In this document: one piece after another, positions 10,233 through 19,523 of the stretch
How positions within the stretch are numbered: the stretch's first letter is position 1
Layout: the number at the start of each line of letters is the position of its first letter
Assembly (NCBI RefSeq): GCF_003012345.1
Contig: NZ_PVRV01000019.1
Coordinates: forward strand, 682,001-746,000
Length of the DNA stretch: 64,000 nt
Direction of reading: 5' to 3'
DNA from: Phytohalomonas tamaricis
GTDB taxonomy: Bacteria > Pseudomonadota > Gammaproteobacteria > Pseudomonadales > Halomonadaceae
Made by a program: the position numbers and the translations under genes
The notes under the pieces: model-generated
Seen by the model: only the letters and a program-made list of their open reading frames with translations
Told to the model about the DNA's origin: nothing
Database searches by the model: none

Positions 10233-11057
10233 ATGCCTATCACTGATTGGGACACCGCCTATTCCAACCGTCTTGCTGTCACAGACTCCGCTGCGCTGAT
10301 CGCTGCCTGGTCGACCCAGAGCGAAGCATTTGCGCGTCAGCACGACGCGCGGCTCGAACGCGATCTTGCCTATGGGCGCGAATCTCGCGAGGCATTCGAC
10401 GTCTACCATCCCGAGGGTGACGTCAACGGCACGTTGATCCTGTTTCACGGTGGCTACTGGCGCGCCCTGAGCAAGAATGATCACCATCACTTCGCCGCCG
10501 GTGCGCTGGCGCGCGGCTGGCGTGTGGTCATCGCTGATTATCCGCTGTGCCCCACGGTGCGCATGAGTCACATTGCCTCCTGTGCAACCCAGGCCATTGA
10601 AGTCGCAGTCACCCATTGGCATGACGCGCCGGTAGTGCTTGCTGGCCACTCTGCTGGCGGTCAGTTGGTCAGCTACGTGGTCAGCGAGGCGAGTGGGCTG
10701 TCGGATGCGGCGCGCCGCTATATCAAACGTGTCGTCTCGATCAGTGGCGTTCATGATTTACGTCCGCTGCTCAATACCACCGATCTCAATGACGCGCTGC
10801 GTCTCGATGAGCAGGAGGCGATTGAGCTTAGCCCGGCGCTGGGCCGGCCAGGGCATAGCTTCGAGCTGGTCTGTGCCTGCGGCGGCGGCGAACTGGACGA
10901 GTTCCGCCGCCAGAACGCACTGCTTGCCAACGTCTGGACCGGTTTCGGCCTCGATACGCGTGCCATCGAATATGCCGGTTATCACCATTTTAGCGTGATG
11001 GACCTGCTCGCCGACGCCGAAAGCGAATTGACGAGACAGGTGACGCTGGCAACCTGA
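10233..11057 (+). CDS. Alpha/beta hydrolase (kynurenine formamidase / carboxylesterase-like)
   Basis: Serine hydrolase of about 274 aa. It carries the oxyanion-hole motif FHGGYWRAL, the nucleophile elbow GHSAGGQL and a late catalytic histidine in AGYHHFSVMD. The HGG-W pattern with GHSAGG resembles the arylformamidase/BD-FAE group. No tryptophan-pathway genes are nearby, so a kynurenine role is unsupported. The ATG at 10233 (MPITDWDTAYSN) fits family N-termini better than the upstream in-frame ATG at 10143. No strong ribosome site is visible for either. Confidence 0.82.
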   Translation: MPITDWDTAYSNRLAVTDSAALIAAWSTQSEAFARQHDARLERDLAYGRESREAFDVYHPEGDVNGTLILFHGGYWRALSKNDHHHFAAGALARGWRVVIADYPLCPTVRMSHIASCATQAIEVAVTHWHDAPVVLAGHSAGGQLVSYVVSEASGLSDAARRYIKRVVSISGVHDLRPLLNTTDLNDALRLDEQEAIELSPALGRPGHSFELVCACGGGELDEFRRQNALLANVWTGFGLDTRAIEYAGYHHFSVMDLLADAESELTRQVTLAT

Positions 11058-11072
11058 GCGGGTGGGCGCGGA

Positions 11073-11906
11073 TTATTCGGCGAGAAAATCGAACCGATCA
11101 CGCAGTTTTTCCCAATTTTCACGCGAGCTGGCGGCGAGCATACGTCCCTCGTGGATTGCCGGGCTATAGGCGCGGCCGTCGAGCAGCGCCGCATAGCCGC
11201 CAGCTTCCTGATGGATCAGCACGCCGGCGGCATGATCCCACGGCATCAGCTTGGCCGTGAGCATGAAATCCACGTGCCCGAACGCCATGGTGCGGTACTC
11301 ATGACAGGCGCAGCCGAACGACATGATGCGGTTGAACTCCGGAAACAGCGCGGCGAGCTGGTATTGCTGCGGTTTGGGAAACAGCCGGATCGAGGTCGAC
11401 CCGACCATGTTCTCCATCTGTGTGGTATCAGAAACCTGCAGCCGACGTTCAGTGCCGTCCGGGCGGCCATAGTAGGCACCTTCGCCGCGGCGGGCGACGA
11501 TCCAGTCATCCACTACCGGGTCATAGAGCAGGCCAAACACGGTCTCGCCCTGACTGGCGACGGAGAGAATCACGCCGAACTGATTGAGGCCACGCGCGAA
11601 GTTCCAGGTGCCGTCGACCGGATCAATGATTACTGCCATCTCGGCGCCGGCAATGTTACCCAGCAATGACGCATCCTCGGCAACGGCTTCCTCGCCGACG
11701 ATGGTGGCATTGGGAAACGCCTTCGCCACCTCGGCGGTAATAATCTTCTCTGCGCCCTTGTCGGCGATCGTCACCAGATCGTCGGGGCCGCTCTTGGTCT
11801 CGATGGCATCGGCGTCGAGGTTGCGAAAACGCGGCAGGATCTCCGCCTTGGCGGCACGGCGAACGATGTCGATGAGCTGTTGTGTAGCGGTCTGGTCGAG
11901 GGTCAT
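11073..11906 (-). CDS. Inositol monophosphatase family protein
   Basis: Mg2+-dependent phosphatase of the IMPase superfamily, about 277 aa. The metal-binding motifs are present in order: VGEEAVAE (Glu of motif GEE), IIDPVDGTWNFARG (DPxDGT) and the late WDHAAGVLIHQEAGG. The substrate could be inositol phosphate, histidinol phosphate or 3'-phosphoadenosine phosphate. The start at 11906 (MTLDQTATQQ) has AAGGAG eight bases upstream; the open frame continues to 12089 without signals. It converges with the hydrolase gene, with only 15 bases between them. Confidence 0.88.
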   Translation of the reverse strand: MTLDQTATQQLIDIVRRAAKAEILPRFRNLDADAIETKSGPDDLVTIADKGAEKIITAEVAKAFPNATIVGEEAVAEDASLLGNIAGAEMAVIIDPVDGTWNFARGLNQFGVILSVASQGETVFGLLYDPVVDDWIVARRGEGAYYGRPDGTERRLQVSDTTQMENMVGSTSIRLFPKPQQYQLAALFPEFNRIMSFGCACHEYRTMAFGHVDFMLTAKLMPWDHAAGVLIHQEAGGYAALLDGRAYSPAIHEGRMLAASSRENWEKLRDRFDFLAE

Positions 11907-12180
11907 GGATAGGCTCCTTGAGGATGTAGGAACACGGTATGCCCTCATTGCAGGCTGCACAAGGTGCTGCAGATCACTCCATTCGGCAGCAGTGCCGCAT
12001 GGTCTGCCACTGGTTTCAGCCGGGAGTATTCTCGACGCGCACTGATTGTCGATTTCTGCCCGTTGTCGATGGTGGTCTGTGCCGATCACCGTCGTGGGTG
12101 GTCAAGACCCGTCCCGATCGATATGTTGCGAACGGGGTAGGACAGTATTTTTCTGTGTTATCAATTCCCTCTTTCTGCAT

Positions 12181-12199
12181 GAAATAGATAATCATTACC
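12181..12199. promoter_or_regulatory. Probable Fur box upstream of the YncE-like gene
   Basis: The 19-mer GAAATAGATAATCATTACC matches the consensus GATAATGATAATCATTATC at 15 of 19 positions and lies about 70 bases before the start codon. E. coli yncE is itself iron/Fur-controlled, which supports the reading. Confidence 0.6.
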
Positions 12200-12268
12200 A
12201 TGTAGTAGTGATTTGCAGTACATTTCTTTGGCCATCGCGTCCATTTCATAAGCAGGGAGAGCAAATGC

Positions 12269-13420
12269 ATGCATCAGCATCACGTCCTACGTTCGGCCAC
12301 CTCCGCTATTCGTCGCACCATGCTGGGGTGGGGAACGGTCAGCGTTGTCGCTCTGACCTTCAGTCCGTTGCTATTGTCGAGTGCCGACGCAGCGAATGCC
12401 GCACCGAGTGCAACGGAGCAGAGTGAACAGCACAGTTCCTCCTGGCACGTTGCGCAGCAGGCTGCTGTGGCCGATGGCGTCTATGAATTGGTCTGGAGTC
12501 CATCGTTAAAGGCGCTGTTCGCAGCGGCGGCGAATGGCTTCGAAAATGAGCGGGGTGGCACGGTCTACCGGCTCGATCCGCAGACGCTGAAGATCGAGCA
12601 GCAGTGGACGCTGCCGCACAAGGCGTTCGGATTGACCTTCGATGAGCGCACTCCCACGCTGTTCGTCGGCCATACTCTCGACCAGGCGATCAGCGCGCTG
12701 AACGTCGACAGCGGCGCAATCAAGACACTACAGCTGGTCGAACCGACGCCGGAGCCGGTCGAGGGCGAAGAGAAGCCGTTTGGTCCCAACCCGCGTGAGA
12801 TGACGCTCGATCCCGTCACCGAGACGCTCTATATAAGCGGTGTTGGCGACGACAGCGTCGTCTGGGCGATCGATGCCAAGACGCTGACATTGAAGAAGAC
12901 GCTGCCTGATTTCGGTGTCTGGGCCACCGGCATCGTCGTGGACAGTGCTGCTCAGCGCTTGTACGTCTCGACCTACAAGGACAGCAGCGTGCGGGTGGTG
13001 GATACGAGCAGCGGCGAGATCGTTGCGCGCTGGGCGGCGGGCGGCGAGAACCCTCTCAATCTGGCACTCGATGCCAAAGGCCATCGCCTGTTCGTGACTC
13101 ACGCCAAGAGCGACACGGTCAGCGTGATCGACACGCGCAGCGGCAAGATCATGCACCAGCTTGATGCCGGTGCGAGCAGCTTGGCGGTGAAGTTCGACGC
13201 CCATGCGCAGCGGCTCTATGTCACACAGCGTGACGCCCACCGTGTGATGATTTTCGATACCGAAAACTACCGGCGCGTAGGCGAGCAGATGTTCGAGACC
13301 ATGCCCAACAGTCTGGCCTTCGATCCGGACAATGCGACGGTATGGGTCTCGCTCAAGCAGCCATTGGACGACAAATATCAGTCCAAGGCTCCGGACGGCA
13401 TAGCGCGGCTGGTGCCGTAA
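12269..13420 (+). CDS. Secreted YncE-like beta-propeller protein
   Basis: A 383-aa exported protein. An N-terminal signal segment (LGWGTVSVVALTFSPLLLSSADA) with a basic head is followed by repeated blades. The blades carry the YVTN/NHL-type pattern: LYISGVGDDSVVWAID, LYVSTYKDSSVRVVDTSSG, LFVTHAKSDTVSVIDTRSG, LYVTQRDAHRVMIFDTEN. E. coli YncE is a periplasmic seven-bladed propeller that binds single-stranded DNA in vitro and is induced by low iron. A Fur-like box upstream fits such regulation. A GGGAG precedes the ATG at 12269. The cellular role is not established. Confidence 0.85.
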   Translation: MHQHHVLRSATSAIRRTMLGWGTVSVVALTFSPLLLSSADAANAAPSATEQSEQHSSSWHVAQQAAVADGVYELVWSPSLKALFAAAANGFENERGGTVYRLDPQTLKIEQQWTLPHKAFGLTFDERTPTLFVGHTLDQAISALNVDSGAIKTLQLVEPTPEPVEGEEKPFGPNPREMTLDPVTETLYISGVGDDSVVWAIDAKTLTLKKTLPDFGVWATGIVVDSAAQRLYVSTYKDSSVRVVDTSSGEIVARWAAGGENPLNLALDAKGHRLFVTHAKSDTVSVIDTRSGKIMHQLDAGASSLAVKFDAHAQRLYVTQRDAHRVMIFDTENYRRVGEQMFETMPNSLAFDPDNATVWVSLKQPLDDKYQSKAPDGIARLVP

Positions 13421-13529
13421 CTTCAGCGGCTGGTCCGTAGCGGTCCTGCTAGGGGTCATCGGCCGGGAAAAGGTCTTCTTCTCAATGTTCTTGTGCGTAG
13501 TCTCGATGCGTCCAGCATCGTCGCGCTGG

Positions 13530-13857
13530 GCACCTTCACATGATGACCCAGGTCGGATCGGCTGGACATGTCGACTTCAAGGTCGGCGATATCGTGAAGA
13601 TGGTCGAGACGCTGCCCTCCGGTTTAGATGTCATCTTCGTCGGCCTGGGGAAGAATCTTTTTGCGCCCTGCTTAGAGGATTTTTATCCTAAGCTAAATCC
13701 GGGCGTGATTATTGTCGCTGACAACATGCTGCGCCCTGGCAACGAAGAGGTGAAGCACTATGGCGGCGCTATCCGCGCCAGGCCGGCATTTCGAGCGTGA
13801 TATTGCCGGTGGGCATCGGCCTCGAAGTCAGCCGGTCGAGTCGGATGCCTGAACCCT
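13530..13857 (+). pseudogene. Decayed SAM-dependent O-methyltransferase
   Basis: A remnant of a class I O-methyltransferase. The first frame reads GHVDFKVGDIVKMVETLP...LDVIFVG...LEDFYPKLNPGVIIVADNML, the family's motif block around LLRPGGLIVADNVL. At about 13784 the frame is lost, and the +2 frame continues with GISSVILPVGIGLEVSRSS, the usual C-terminal strand. The N-terminal SAM-binding part is missing and the acidic Asp of the FIDA motif has become VG. It lies in a 660-base gap between the YncE-like and PQQ genes. The rest of the gap (13858-14078) holds only a CGGTTC/GAACCG hairpin and no gene. Confidence 0.65.
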
Positions 13858-14078
13858 CAATGCTTGGCTCTTCGGTGCCATGTTCCTAGGAAATCGGTTC
13901 CCGAACCGAAGAGTGGTTGTTGCCACAGCACCGCTAGCATGGCGTCGGGCGTCGAAGCGCACATCGGAGTTTGAAGCGCTACTAAACTCTGCTTGCGTTC
14001 TTGCTTCGGTGCCGTACCAAGCCAGCATCGCTACGGAAGTCGGGTGTCTAGATTCGATTCAAAGGAGATAGCAACCTC

Positions 14079-14444
14079 ATGTCGCAATATCGATCGCAAG
14101 CACTAGGCGCGATAGTGCTTTGTGCAGCCTCACTTGTCGGGCTCGCCATTGCACTTTATGCCTATTTCACACCGTTGACCGGCGTCACCGGCACACTCGG
14201 TGCGCTGGCCATCATTCTGGTGAGCATCCTGTTGGCTGTTCTGGCGCTTGTTCTGCCGGCGCTGAAAGGTCGTGGCGCGCGCAATGCGCTACGCATTCTG
14301 ATCCTGCTGGAGCTTGCCGGCGCCTGCTTCGCAGGACTCCTTCTGCATCAGTGGTGGTTTTGCGTTGCCATGGTCGTCGGTCTTGTCGGATTGATCATTG
14401 ACATGATGCGCCCCCATCACGCCCACCGCACCGCCCATTCATGA
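14079..14444 (+). CDS. Small four-helix membrane protein next to the PQQ dehydrogenase
   Basis: A 121-aa protein with about four hydrophobic helices (near residues 10-30, 35-60, 70-88 and 90-110) and a His-rich tail (HHAHRTAHS). Membrane glucose dehydrogenases (Gcd) carry an N-terminal membrane domain of similar size that docks to ubiquinone. Here the dehydrogenase gene 12 bases downstream lacks that domain. I infer that this gene may supply the membrane anchor as a separate polypeptide; sequence identity to the Gcd anchor was not demonstrated. A GGAGA ribosome site precedes the ATG. Confidence 0.7.
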   Translation: MSQYRSQALGAIVLCAASLVGLAIALYAYFTPLTGVTGTLGALAIILVSILLAVLALVLPALKGRGARNALRILILLELAGACFAGLLLHQWWFCVAMVVGLVGLIIDMMRPHHAHRTAHS

Positions 14445-14455
14445 GGAGCCGCTCC

Positions 14456-16492
14456 ATGGCGATACTAGTCTCTACCTCGCGCGCGCGACGCTTCGGTACG
14501 GCTGCGGCGCTCACGCTGTTCATTACTCCCGCACCGCTGCTGGCACAGGATCAGCCAACCACACAGAACGAGCCGACCGGACAGGAGAGCAGCACAGCGG
14601 GAAATGATTCCGTCCAACCACCGATCCCCCTCGTGCCCGAAAATCCGACCTGGGACAGTTTCCACGGCCAGCTCAACGCGCAGAAATACAGCCCGCTTAA
14701 ACAGATCACTGCCGACAACGTCGGTAAGCTGGAAAAGGTCTGGGAATTCCATACCGGTGACGTCTCGGACGGCTCGGGCGAAATACCCGCAACCGTCTGG
14801 TCCGCGACGCCTGTCTTTGCCAACGACACGATGTATGTCGGTACGCCCTTCTATAGGCTGATCGCGCTCGACCCCGGCACCGGCAAGGAGAAATGGAGTT
14901 TCGACACCCATTCCAAGCTTGAAGCGCTGACACAGCCCGTTCTGAAAAACCGTGGTGTCTCCTACTGGCAGGCGGACGATCCGGTGGCGGGCGAGCCCTG
15001 CCAGAAGATCGTTTACATGGGCACGATGGATGCAAAGCTTTATGCACTGGATGCTGATAGCGGCGAACTCTGCAAGGGCTTTGCTGACAACGGCGTACTC
15101 AATATCAACCAGTGGAACGATACCAACGATAAGTGGCCGCTGTCCGTGCTGCAGCCCCCGACTGTCGTCGGTGATCATCTGATTCTCGGCTGGGCCGGCA
15201 TGGACTGGGCATACGAGCAGGCACCGCCCGGCACCGTATTCTCGATTAATGCACGTACCGGCGAGCGTGAATGGGCATTCCAGGCGCTCTCCGATGACAT
15301 GCGCCAGAAGAGCGGCACCGCCAACGTGTGGACGCACATGTCGGCTGATCGGGAACATGGCCTGGTTTATCTGCCGGTGTCGTCGCCATCGCCCAACTAC
15401 TGGGGAGGCAATCGTACCGAGAGCGTGCCGCTGGGCACCTCGACCACCGCACTTGATGTCAATACCGGCAAGGTGGTCTGGTCGCGTCAATGGGTCCATC
15501 ACGATGTCTGGGATTACGATATCAATGCCGCGCCGACGCTAATGGACATCACCGTGGACGGCAAGCAGATCCCGGCGCTGGTGCAATCAACCAAGCAGGG
15601 CTTTCTATTCGTGGTCAACCGTCTGACTGGCGAGGATGTCTGGCCGATCGAGGAGCGCCCGGTGCCGCAGGGTGACGGCTCCGTTGAGGGCGAAGTTTAC
15701 TCGCCGACGCAGCCCTTCCCGACTAAACCTGCTCCGCTGCTCGATCAGGCCGAGAAGCCGGAAGTCTGGGGATTGGCCGATGCGGTGGGCTTCGGTCAGT
15801 GTTCGAAGCTGTGGGACAACCTGGATTATCGCGGCATGTATACCCCGCCCACCACCAAGGGCGAGGGTGCGCTGACCTATCCCGACAGCTCAGGCGGCGT
15901 ACAGTGGGGTGGAGTGGCCTTTGACCCGGAAAGCCAGACAGCTATCGTCAACACCTCGCATATCGTGCAGTACATCAAGCTTTATGACCGTGAAGCTTAC
16001 GAGAAGGCCGACAGCGGCTCAGGCAATGAGAGTGGCTTTGCCCCACAGGAAGGCGCGCCCTATGGCATGCGGCTGATGGTGGCGCGCAACTGGCTCGGCA
16101 TGCCGTGCTGGGAGCCGCCCTTCGGTGAGATCGTGGCGATAGACATGCACACCGGCGATGTGAAGTGGCGCCGCCCGATAGGCGCTTCGCAGCAGTATGG
16201 CTTCTTCATGCCTGAAAGCTGGGGATCACCCACCATCGGCGGTGCGGCAGTAACGGCCGGAGGCGTCGTATTCATCGGTGCCTCGATGGATGCCAAACTC
16301 CGCGCCTACTCGCTCAAAACCGGCGAAGAGTTGTGGTCGGATCAGGCCGAGGCTCCTGCCGTGGCGAATCCCTCGGTTTACGAGTACAAGGGTCGCGAGT
16401 ATGTTGCTTTCGTCGCCGGCGGTAACACGATCTTGAAGGATCAGGTCGGCGATCAGATCGCGGTCTACGCACTGCCGCAGAACGACGACTAA
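14456..16492 (+). CDS. PQQ-dependent dehydrogenase, glucose/quinate/shikimate family, with signal peptide
   Basis: A 678-aa periplasmic quinoprotein. A signal peptide (ARRFGTAAALTLFITPAPLLAQ) replaces the usual five-helix membrane anchor. The propeller domain shows family motifs: WDSFHGQLNAQKYSPLKQIT, TPFYRLIALDPGTGKEKWSFD, the HHDVWDYDINAAPTLMDI active-site block, and C-terminal GGVVFIGASMDAKLRAYSLKTGEELW. These enzymes oxidise sugars or polyols in the periplasm and pass electrons to ubiquinone. I start at the ATG at 14456, with GAGGAG in front, rather than 14441. It forms an operon with the preceding small membrane protein and is followed by a terminator. The true substrate is unknown. Confidence 0.9.
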   Translation: MAILVSTSRARRFGTAAALTLFITPAPLLAQDQPTTQNEPTGQESSTAGNDSVQPPIPLVPENPTWDSFHGQLNAQKYSPLKQITADNVGKLEKVWEFHTGDVSDGSGEIPATVWSATPVFANDTMYVGTPFYRLIALDPGTGKEKWSFDTHSKLEALTQPVLKNRGVSYWQADDPVAGEPCQKIVYMGTMDAKLYALDADSGELCKGFADNGVLNINQWNDTNDKWPLSVLQPPTVVGDHLILGWAGMDWAYEQAPPGTVFSINARTGEREWAFQALSDDMRQKSGTANVWTHMSADREHGLVYLPVSSPSPNYWGGNRTESVPLGTSTTALDVNTGKVVWSRQWVHHDVWDYDINAAPTLMDITVDGKQIPALVQSTKQGFLFVVNRLTGEDVWPIEERPVPQGDGSVEGEVYSPTQPFPTKPAPLLDQAEKPEVWGLADAVGFGQCSKLWDNLDYRGMYTPPTTKGEGALTYPDSSGGVQWGGVAFDPESQTAIVNTSHIVQYIKLYDREAYEKADSGSGNESGFAPQEGAPYGMRLMVARNWLGMPCWEPPFGEIVAIDMHTGDVKWRRPIGASQQYGFFMPESWGSPTIGGAAVTAGGVVFIGASMDAKLRAYSLKTGEELWSDQAEAPAVANPSVYEYKGREYVAFVAGGNTILKDQVGDQIAVYALPQNDD

Positions 16493-16515
16493 GCCTTCAA
16501 CGGCTGGCAGTGATA

Positions 16516-16546
16516 CGGGGCGGGCCACAAGGTCCGCCCCGTTTTA
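16516..16546 (+). terminator. Rho-independent terminator after the PQQ dehydrogenase
   Basis: Stem CGGGGCGG / CCGCCCCG with a 10-base loop, followed by GTTTTAG. It lies 24 bases after the stop codon. Confidence 0.85.
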
Positions 16547-16707
16547 GGTTGTATCGCAGGGGGTGGATGTTTTGCAGGTCAAGGTGTTGCTGTGTTCATC
16601 CTGCTGGCTTCGGCGGAAAAAAACAAAGCTGCCTGGAGCGCATCCGAGCTTATCCAACGCTTCACCAAGCCATTCTAGCCGCGGCGTTAAGTGGGAGGTG
16701 ACGAATG

Positions 16708-16845
16708 ATGAAAAAAATAGGCCATTTCAATGATCTCGAAGAGGAGTCTCAGTATGTGAGTGCTTCATCACAGCTGGCAGTATTCGCCACCGCCCTAACT
16801 CGCCCAAATCTTACTCACCTGAACGCGTCTTCAAGCGCCAGATAA
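16708..16845 (+). CDS. Possible 45-aa small protein
   Basis: A short frame beginning MKKIGHFNDLEEESQYVSA, preceded by a good GGAGGTG ribosome site seven bases upstream. It runs 31 bases into the 3' end of the convergent GST gene, so its C-terminal part is read antisense to a real gene. I do not recognise the peptide. It may be a real microprotein or the head of a truncated gene. The rest of the 16493-16814 gap holds only the terminator. Confidence 0.3.
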   Translation: MKKIGHFNDLEEESQYVSASSQLAVFATALTRPNLTHLNASSSAR

Positions 16846-17564
16846 TCCCCGCTCTGTTCCTGAATCTCCTGCCCCAGCGTAGCTACTTCCTCACTCACTG
16901 CTTTGAAGTGTACCCGTTCGGCCACGCCTCCCAGCCACGCGCTCACCTGTGGGTAGCCATCAAACCGATAGCCTGCTGCCTTGATCTGGTAGAGCTCGCA
17001 GCCCATGGCGAGATCAGCAAGGGTGGGGTGTTCATCACCCAAAAGCGTTGGTGGATGGGCACCGTTTTGCTGGCGCTCAAAATGGGCTTCCAGCGTGGCC
17101 AGTCCCGGCTTGAGGTTTTCCTGTAGTGGCTTGAGTAGCGTGGCCTGAATCTCACGCTTGAGCATGGGCAGCGTCAGCTGCAGGTTCATGATGTGGTGAA
17201 ACATGTCGAAGCGACGCAGGTTGTTCTGATACCAGGCGAGCCACTGATCGATTTGTGCTGCGCGCGTCACATCCTGATCGCCGGGATACCACCGCTGTGC
17301 GGTCTCCCGATCAGCGACCGTGCGGCACAGATACATCATGATCGCCTGGCTTTCACCGAGCGCGAGCTTCTCCCCTTCAGCATCGGTAGCCACTAGCGCG
17401 GGCACGGTCTGAAAGGCGTTGATATCGGCAAACCACTCGGTGCGGGTTTCTCCGCCGGCAAAATCGACTTCATGGAAGTCGTAATCAATCGAGAGTTCAC
17501 GCAACAAAATCTCGACGGCGCGAGAGGGCTGGGAAAGGCGGTGGGCATAGAGCGTGATGGACAT
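16815..17564 (-). CDS. Glutathione S-transferase family protein
   Basis: Cytosolic GST-like protein of about 249 aa. The N-terminal thioredoxin fold (MSITLYAHRLSQPSRAVEILLREL) contains the Ser/Arg pair typical of theta-like GSTs and the glutathione-binding TVPALV...LALGESQAIMMYL. An all-helical C-terminal domain follows. It conjugates or isomerises an electrophile that sequence alone does not identify. The ATG at 17564 has AGGAAG in front; an in-frame start nine codons upstream lacks one. Confidence 0.85.
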   Translation of the reverse strand: MSITLYAHRLSQPSRAVEILLRELSIDYDFHEVDFAGGETRTEWFADINAFQTVPALVATDAEGEKLALGESQAIMMYLCRTVADRETAQRWYPGDQDVTRAAQIDQWLAWYQNNLRRFDMFHHIMNLQLTLPMLKREIQATLLKPLQENLKPGLATLEAHFERQQNGAHPPTLLGDEHPTLADLAMGCELYQIKAAGYRFDGYPQVSAWLGGVAERVHFKAVSEEVATLGQEIQEQSGDYLALEDAFR

Positions 17565-17669
17565 GAGCGCTTCCTGAGCTGGCATCAACAACGTTTATTG
17601 GTGACCTTCAGCGTAGCGCATGAGAGGGAAGGTAGCGGGATGCGCGTCGGCATCCCGAAGATGGGCATA

Positions 17670-18533
17670 TCACTCAATATTCTGAATCTGCTCACGCATC
17701 TGCTCGATTAGCACTTTCAACTCCACCGCGCAGCGGGTGGTGTCGGTGACCACGGCCTTCGATGACAGCGTGTTCGCTTCGCGGTTGAGTTCCTGCATCA
17801 AAAAATCGAGGCGACGGCCGACCGGGCCTTTTTGCTTGAGTTGGCGCGAAACTTCCACGACGTGCGTTTCAAGGCGATCGAGCTCCTCGGCGACATCGGA
17901 TTTCTGCGCCAGCAGCGCCAGTTCCGTTTCTAGCCGGTTAGGGTCGAGTTCAGTGCGTACCGTTTCAAGCCGTTCGAGCAACTGGGCGCGTTGACGCTGA
18001 AGAATGCCGGGAAGATGCGCGCGCACTTCGTTGACCTGCTGACTAACACCGTTCAGGCGCTCCTGAATCAGTTCGGCGAGGCGGGCACCTTCACGCTCGC
18101 GGCCAGCGTTGAGATCATTGAGGGCAGTGTCGAATAGTTCGAGTGAGGCAGCTTTGATGATTTCGAAGTCGAGCCCTTCACGGTGCAGCACGCCGGGGTA
18201 GTTAAGTAGCGTCAGGGTATTGGGAATGCCCGCTTCCGGTATCTGCAGCTGGACCTCGCCTAATGCAATGGCCAGCGCTTCGAGCCGCTCACGATTGACG
18301 CTTAACGTTTCACCGCCTTCGGCCGGTTCAAAGCGCAGCGTACATTCGACCTTACCACGTGACAGACGGGTGCGCAGCTGTTCGCGAAAGGGTGTTTCCA
18401 GATCACGCAGCATGTCGGGTAGACGAAAGTGCAGATCAAGATAGCGCTGATTGACGCTGCGTAGCTCAAGTTGCAGGCTGCCCCAATCGGCTTCCAGCGT
18501 TTCACGGGTGAAGGCAGTCATGCTCCGGACCAT
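17670..18533 (-). CDS. yicC: YicC family stress-response endoribonuclease-like protein
   Basis: A 287-aa cytosolic protein of the YicC family. The N-terminal signature is MVRSMTAFTRET with LQLELRSVNQRYLDLHFRLP, and the C-terminus carries the conserved RRLDFLMQELNREANTLSSK block. Members have been reported as RNases acting on small RNAs. It diverges from rph across about 195 bases, the conserved yicC/rph arrangement in Pseudomonas and E. coli. Confidence 0.93.
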   Translation of the reverse strand: MVRSMTAFTRETLEADWGSLQLELRSVNQRYLDLHFRLPDMLRDLETPFREQLRTRLSRGKVECTLRFEPAEGGETLSVNRERLEALAIALGEVQLQIPEAGIPNTLTLLNYPGVLHREGLDFEIIKAASLELFDTALNDLNAGREREGARLAELIQERLNGVSQQVNEVRAHLPGILQRQRAQLLERLETVRTELDPNRLETELALLAQKSDVAEELDRLETHVVEVSRQLKQKGPVGRRLDFLMQELNREANTLSSKAVVTDTTRCAVELKVLIEQMREQIQNIE

Positions 18534-18727
18534 GGGGTCTCCTTGCGTGCGCTATGCAAAAGCGTCAACGAGTCTTTGGTTAAGCTATTTAGTGTACCCG
18601 ATCAGACCATGCATGCGGATGGCATCGTGTAGAATGGCGCGCTCACGCTGCCGTGCGTGCACAGATGAAGCGCACTGCGGTAGCTACCGATTTCGTTTTT
18701 TGAATATTTTATAGGTCATGAGCTGAT

Positions 18728-19450
18728 ATGCGCCCAAGTGGACGACAACCCGACGTTTCCCGTGAGATTCGACTAACGCGTGAATACACCCGCCATGCGG
18801 AAGGCTCAGTGCTGGTGGAGTTCGGCGATACCAAGGTGCTGTGCAACGCAAGCGTTGAAGCCGGCGTGCCGCGCTGGCTACGTGGCAAGAATCAGGGCTG
18901 GATCACCGCTGAATACGGCATGCTGCCGCGTGCTACCCATACCCGTGGCGGCCGTGAGGCGGCGCGAGGCAAGCAGGGCGGGCGTACGCTTGAAATTCAG
19001 CGCCTGATCGGGCGTTCTCTGCGCGCCGCGGTCGATCTCAATAAGCTGGGAGAATTCACCATTACGGTCGACTGCGATGTAATCCAGGCTGATGGCGGCA
19101 CCCGCACTGCCTCAATCACCGGCGGCTGTGTGGCGCTGATCGACGCGATCCATTACCTGCAACGCAAGAAGATGATCAAGACCGATCCGTTCCAGCAGCT
19201 GGTCAGTTCAGTGTCGGTCGGGGTCTACAAGGGCACGCCGGTGGTTGATCTTGATTATCTCGAAGATTCCAGCGCCGACACCGACCTCAACGTGGTGATG
19301 GCGGAAAGCGGTGGACTGATCGAGGTGCAGGGTACGGCGGAAAAAGCGGCTTTCTCGCGCGACGAGCTCAACGCAATGATCGATCTGGCTGAAAAGGCCG
19401 GCGCCGAACTGTTCGCCCATCAGCGCGCCGCGCTGGGCATGGTCGAGTAG
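18728..19450 (+). CDS. rph: Ribonuclease PH
   Basis: Phosphorolytic 3'-5' exoribonuclease that trims tRNA 3' ends. The 240-aa length is the full family length. Motifs include [58 protein letters not shown] and [18 protein letters not shown]. The gene is followed by a 13-bp hairpin shared with the convergent crc-like gene. Confidence 0.96.
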   Translation: MRPSGRQPDVSREIRLTREYTRHAEGSVLVEFGDTKVLCNASVEAGVPRWLRGKNQGWITAEYGMLPRATHTRGGREAARGKQGGRTLEIQRLIGRSLRAAVDLNKLGEFTITVDCDVIQADGGTRTASITGGCVALIDAIHYLQRKKMIKTDPFQQLVSSVSVGVYKGTPVVDLDYLEDSSADTDLNVVMAESGGLIEVQGTAEKAAFSRDELNAMIDLAEKAGAELFAHQRAALGMVE

Positions 19451-19471
19451 CCTTTTGTTGGCGTGATACAA

Positions 19472-19502
19472 CAACGCCGGCCTTGTGTTAAGGCCGGCGT
19501 TG
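19472..19502. terminator. Hairpin between convergent rph and the crc-like gene
   Basis: A perfect 13-bp stem (CAACGCCGGCCTT / AAGGCCGGCGTTG) with a 5-base loop, but without a clear T tract on either side. It may act as a weak terminator or a 3'-end stabiliser. Confidence 0.6.
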
Positions 19503-19523
19503 GGGGTGCGGGACCGGGGCACC

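Noticed and set aside
14465-15502. 345-codon minus-strand frame within the PQQ dehydrogenase
   Set aside because: Antisense shadow of a clear quinoprotein in high-GC DNA.
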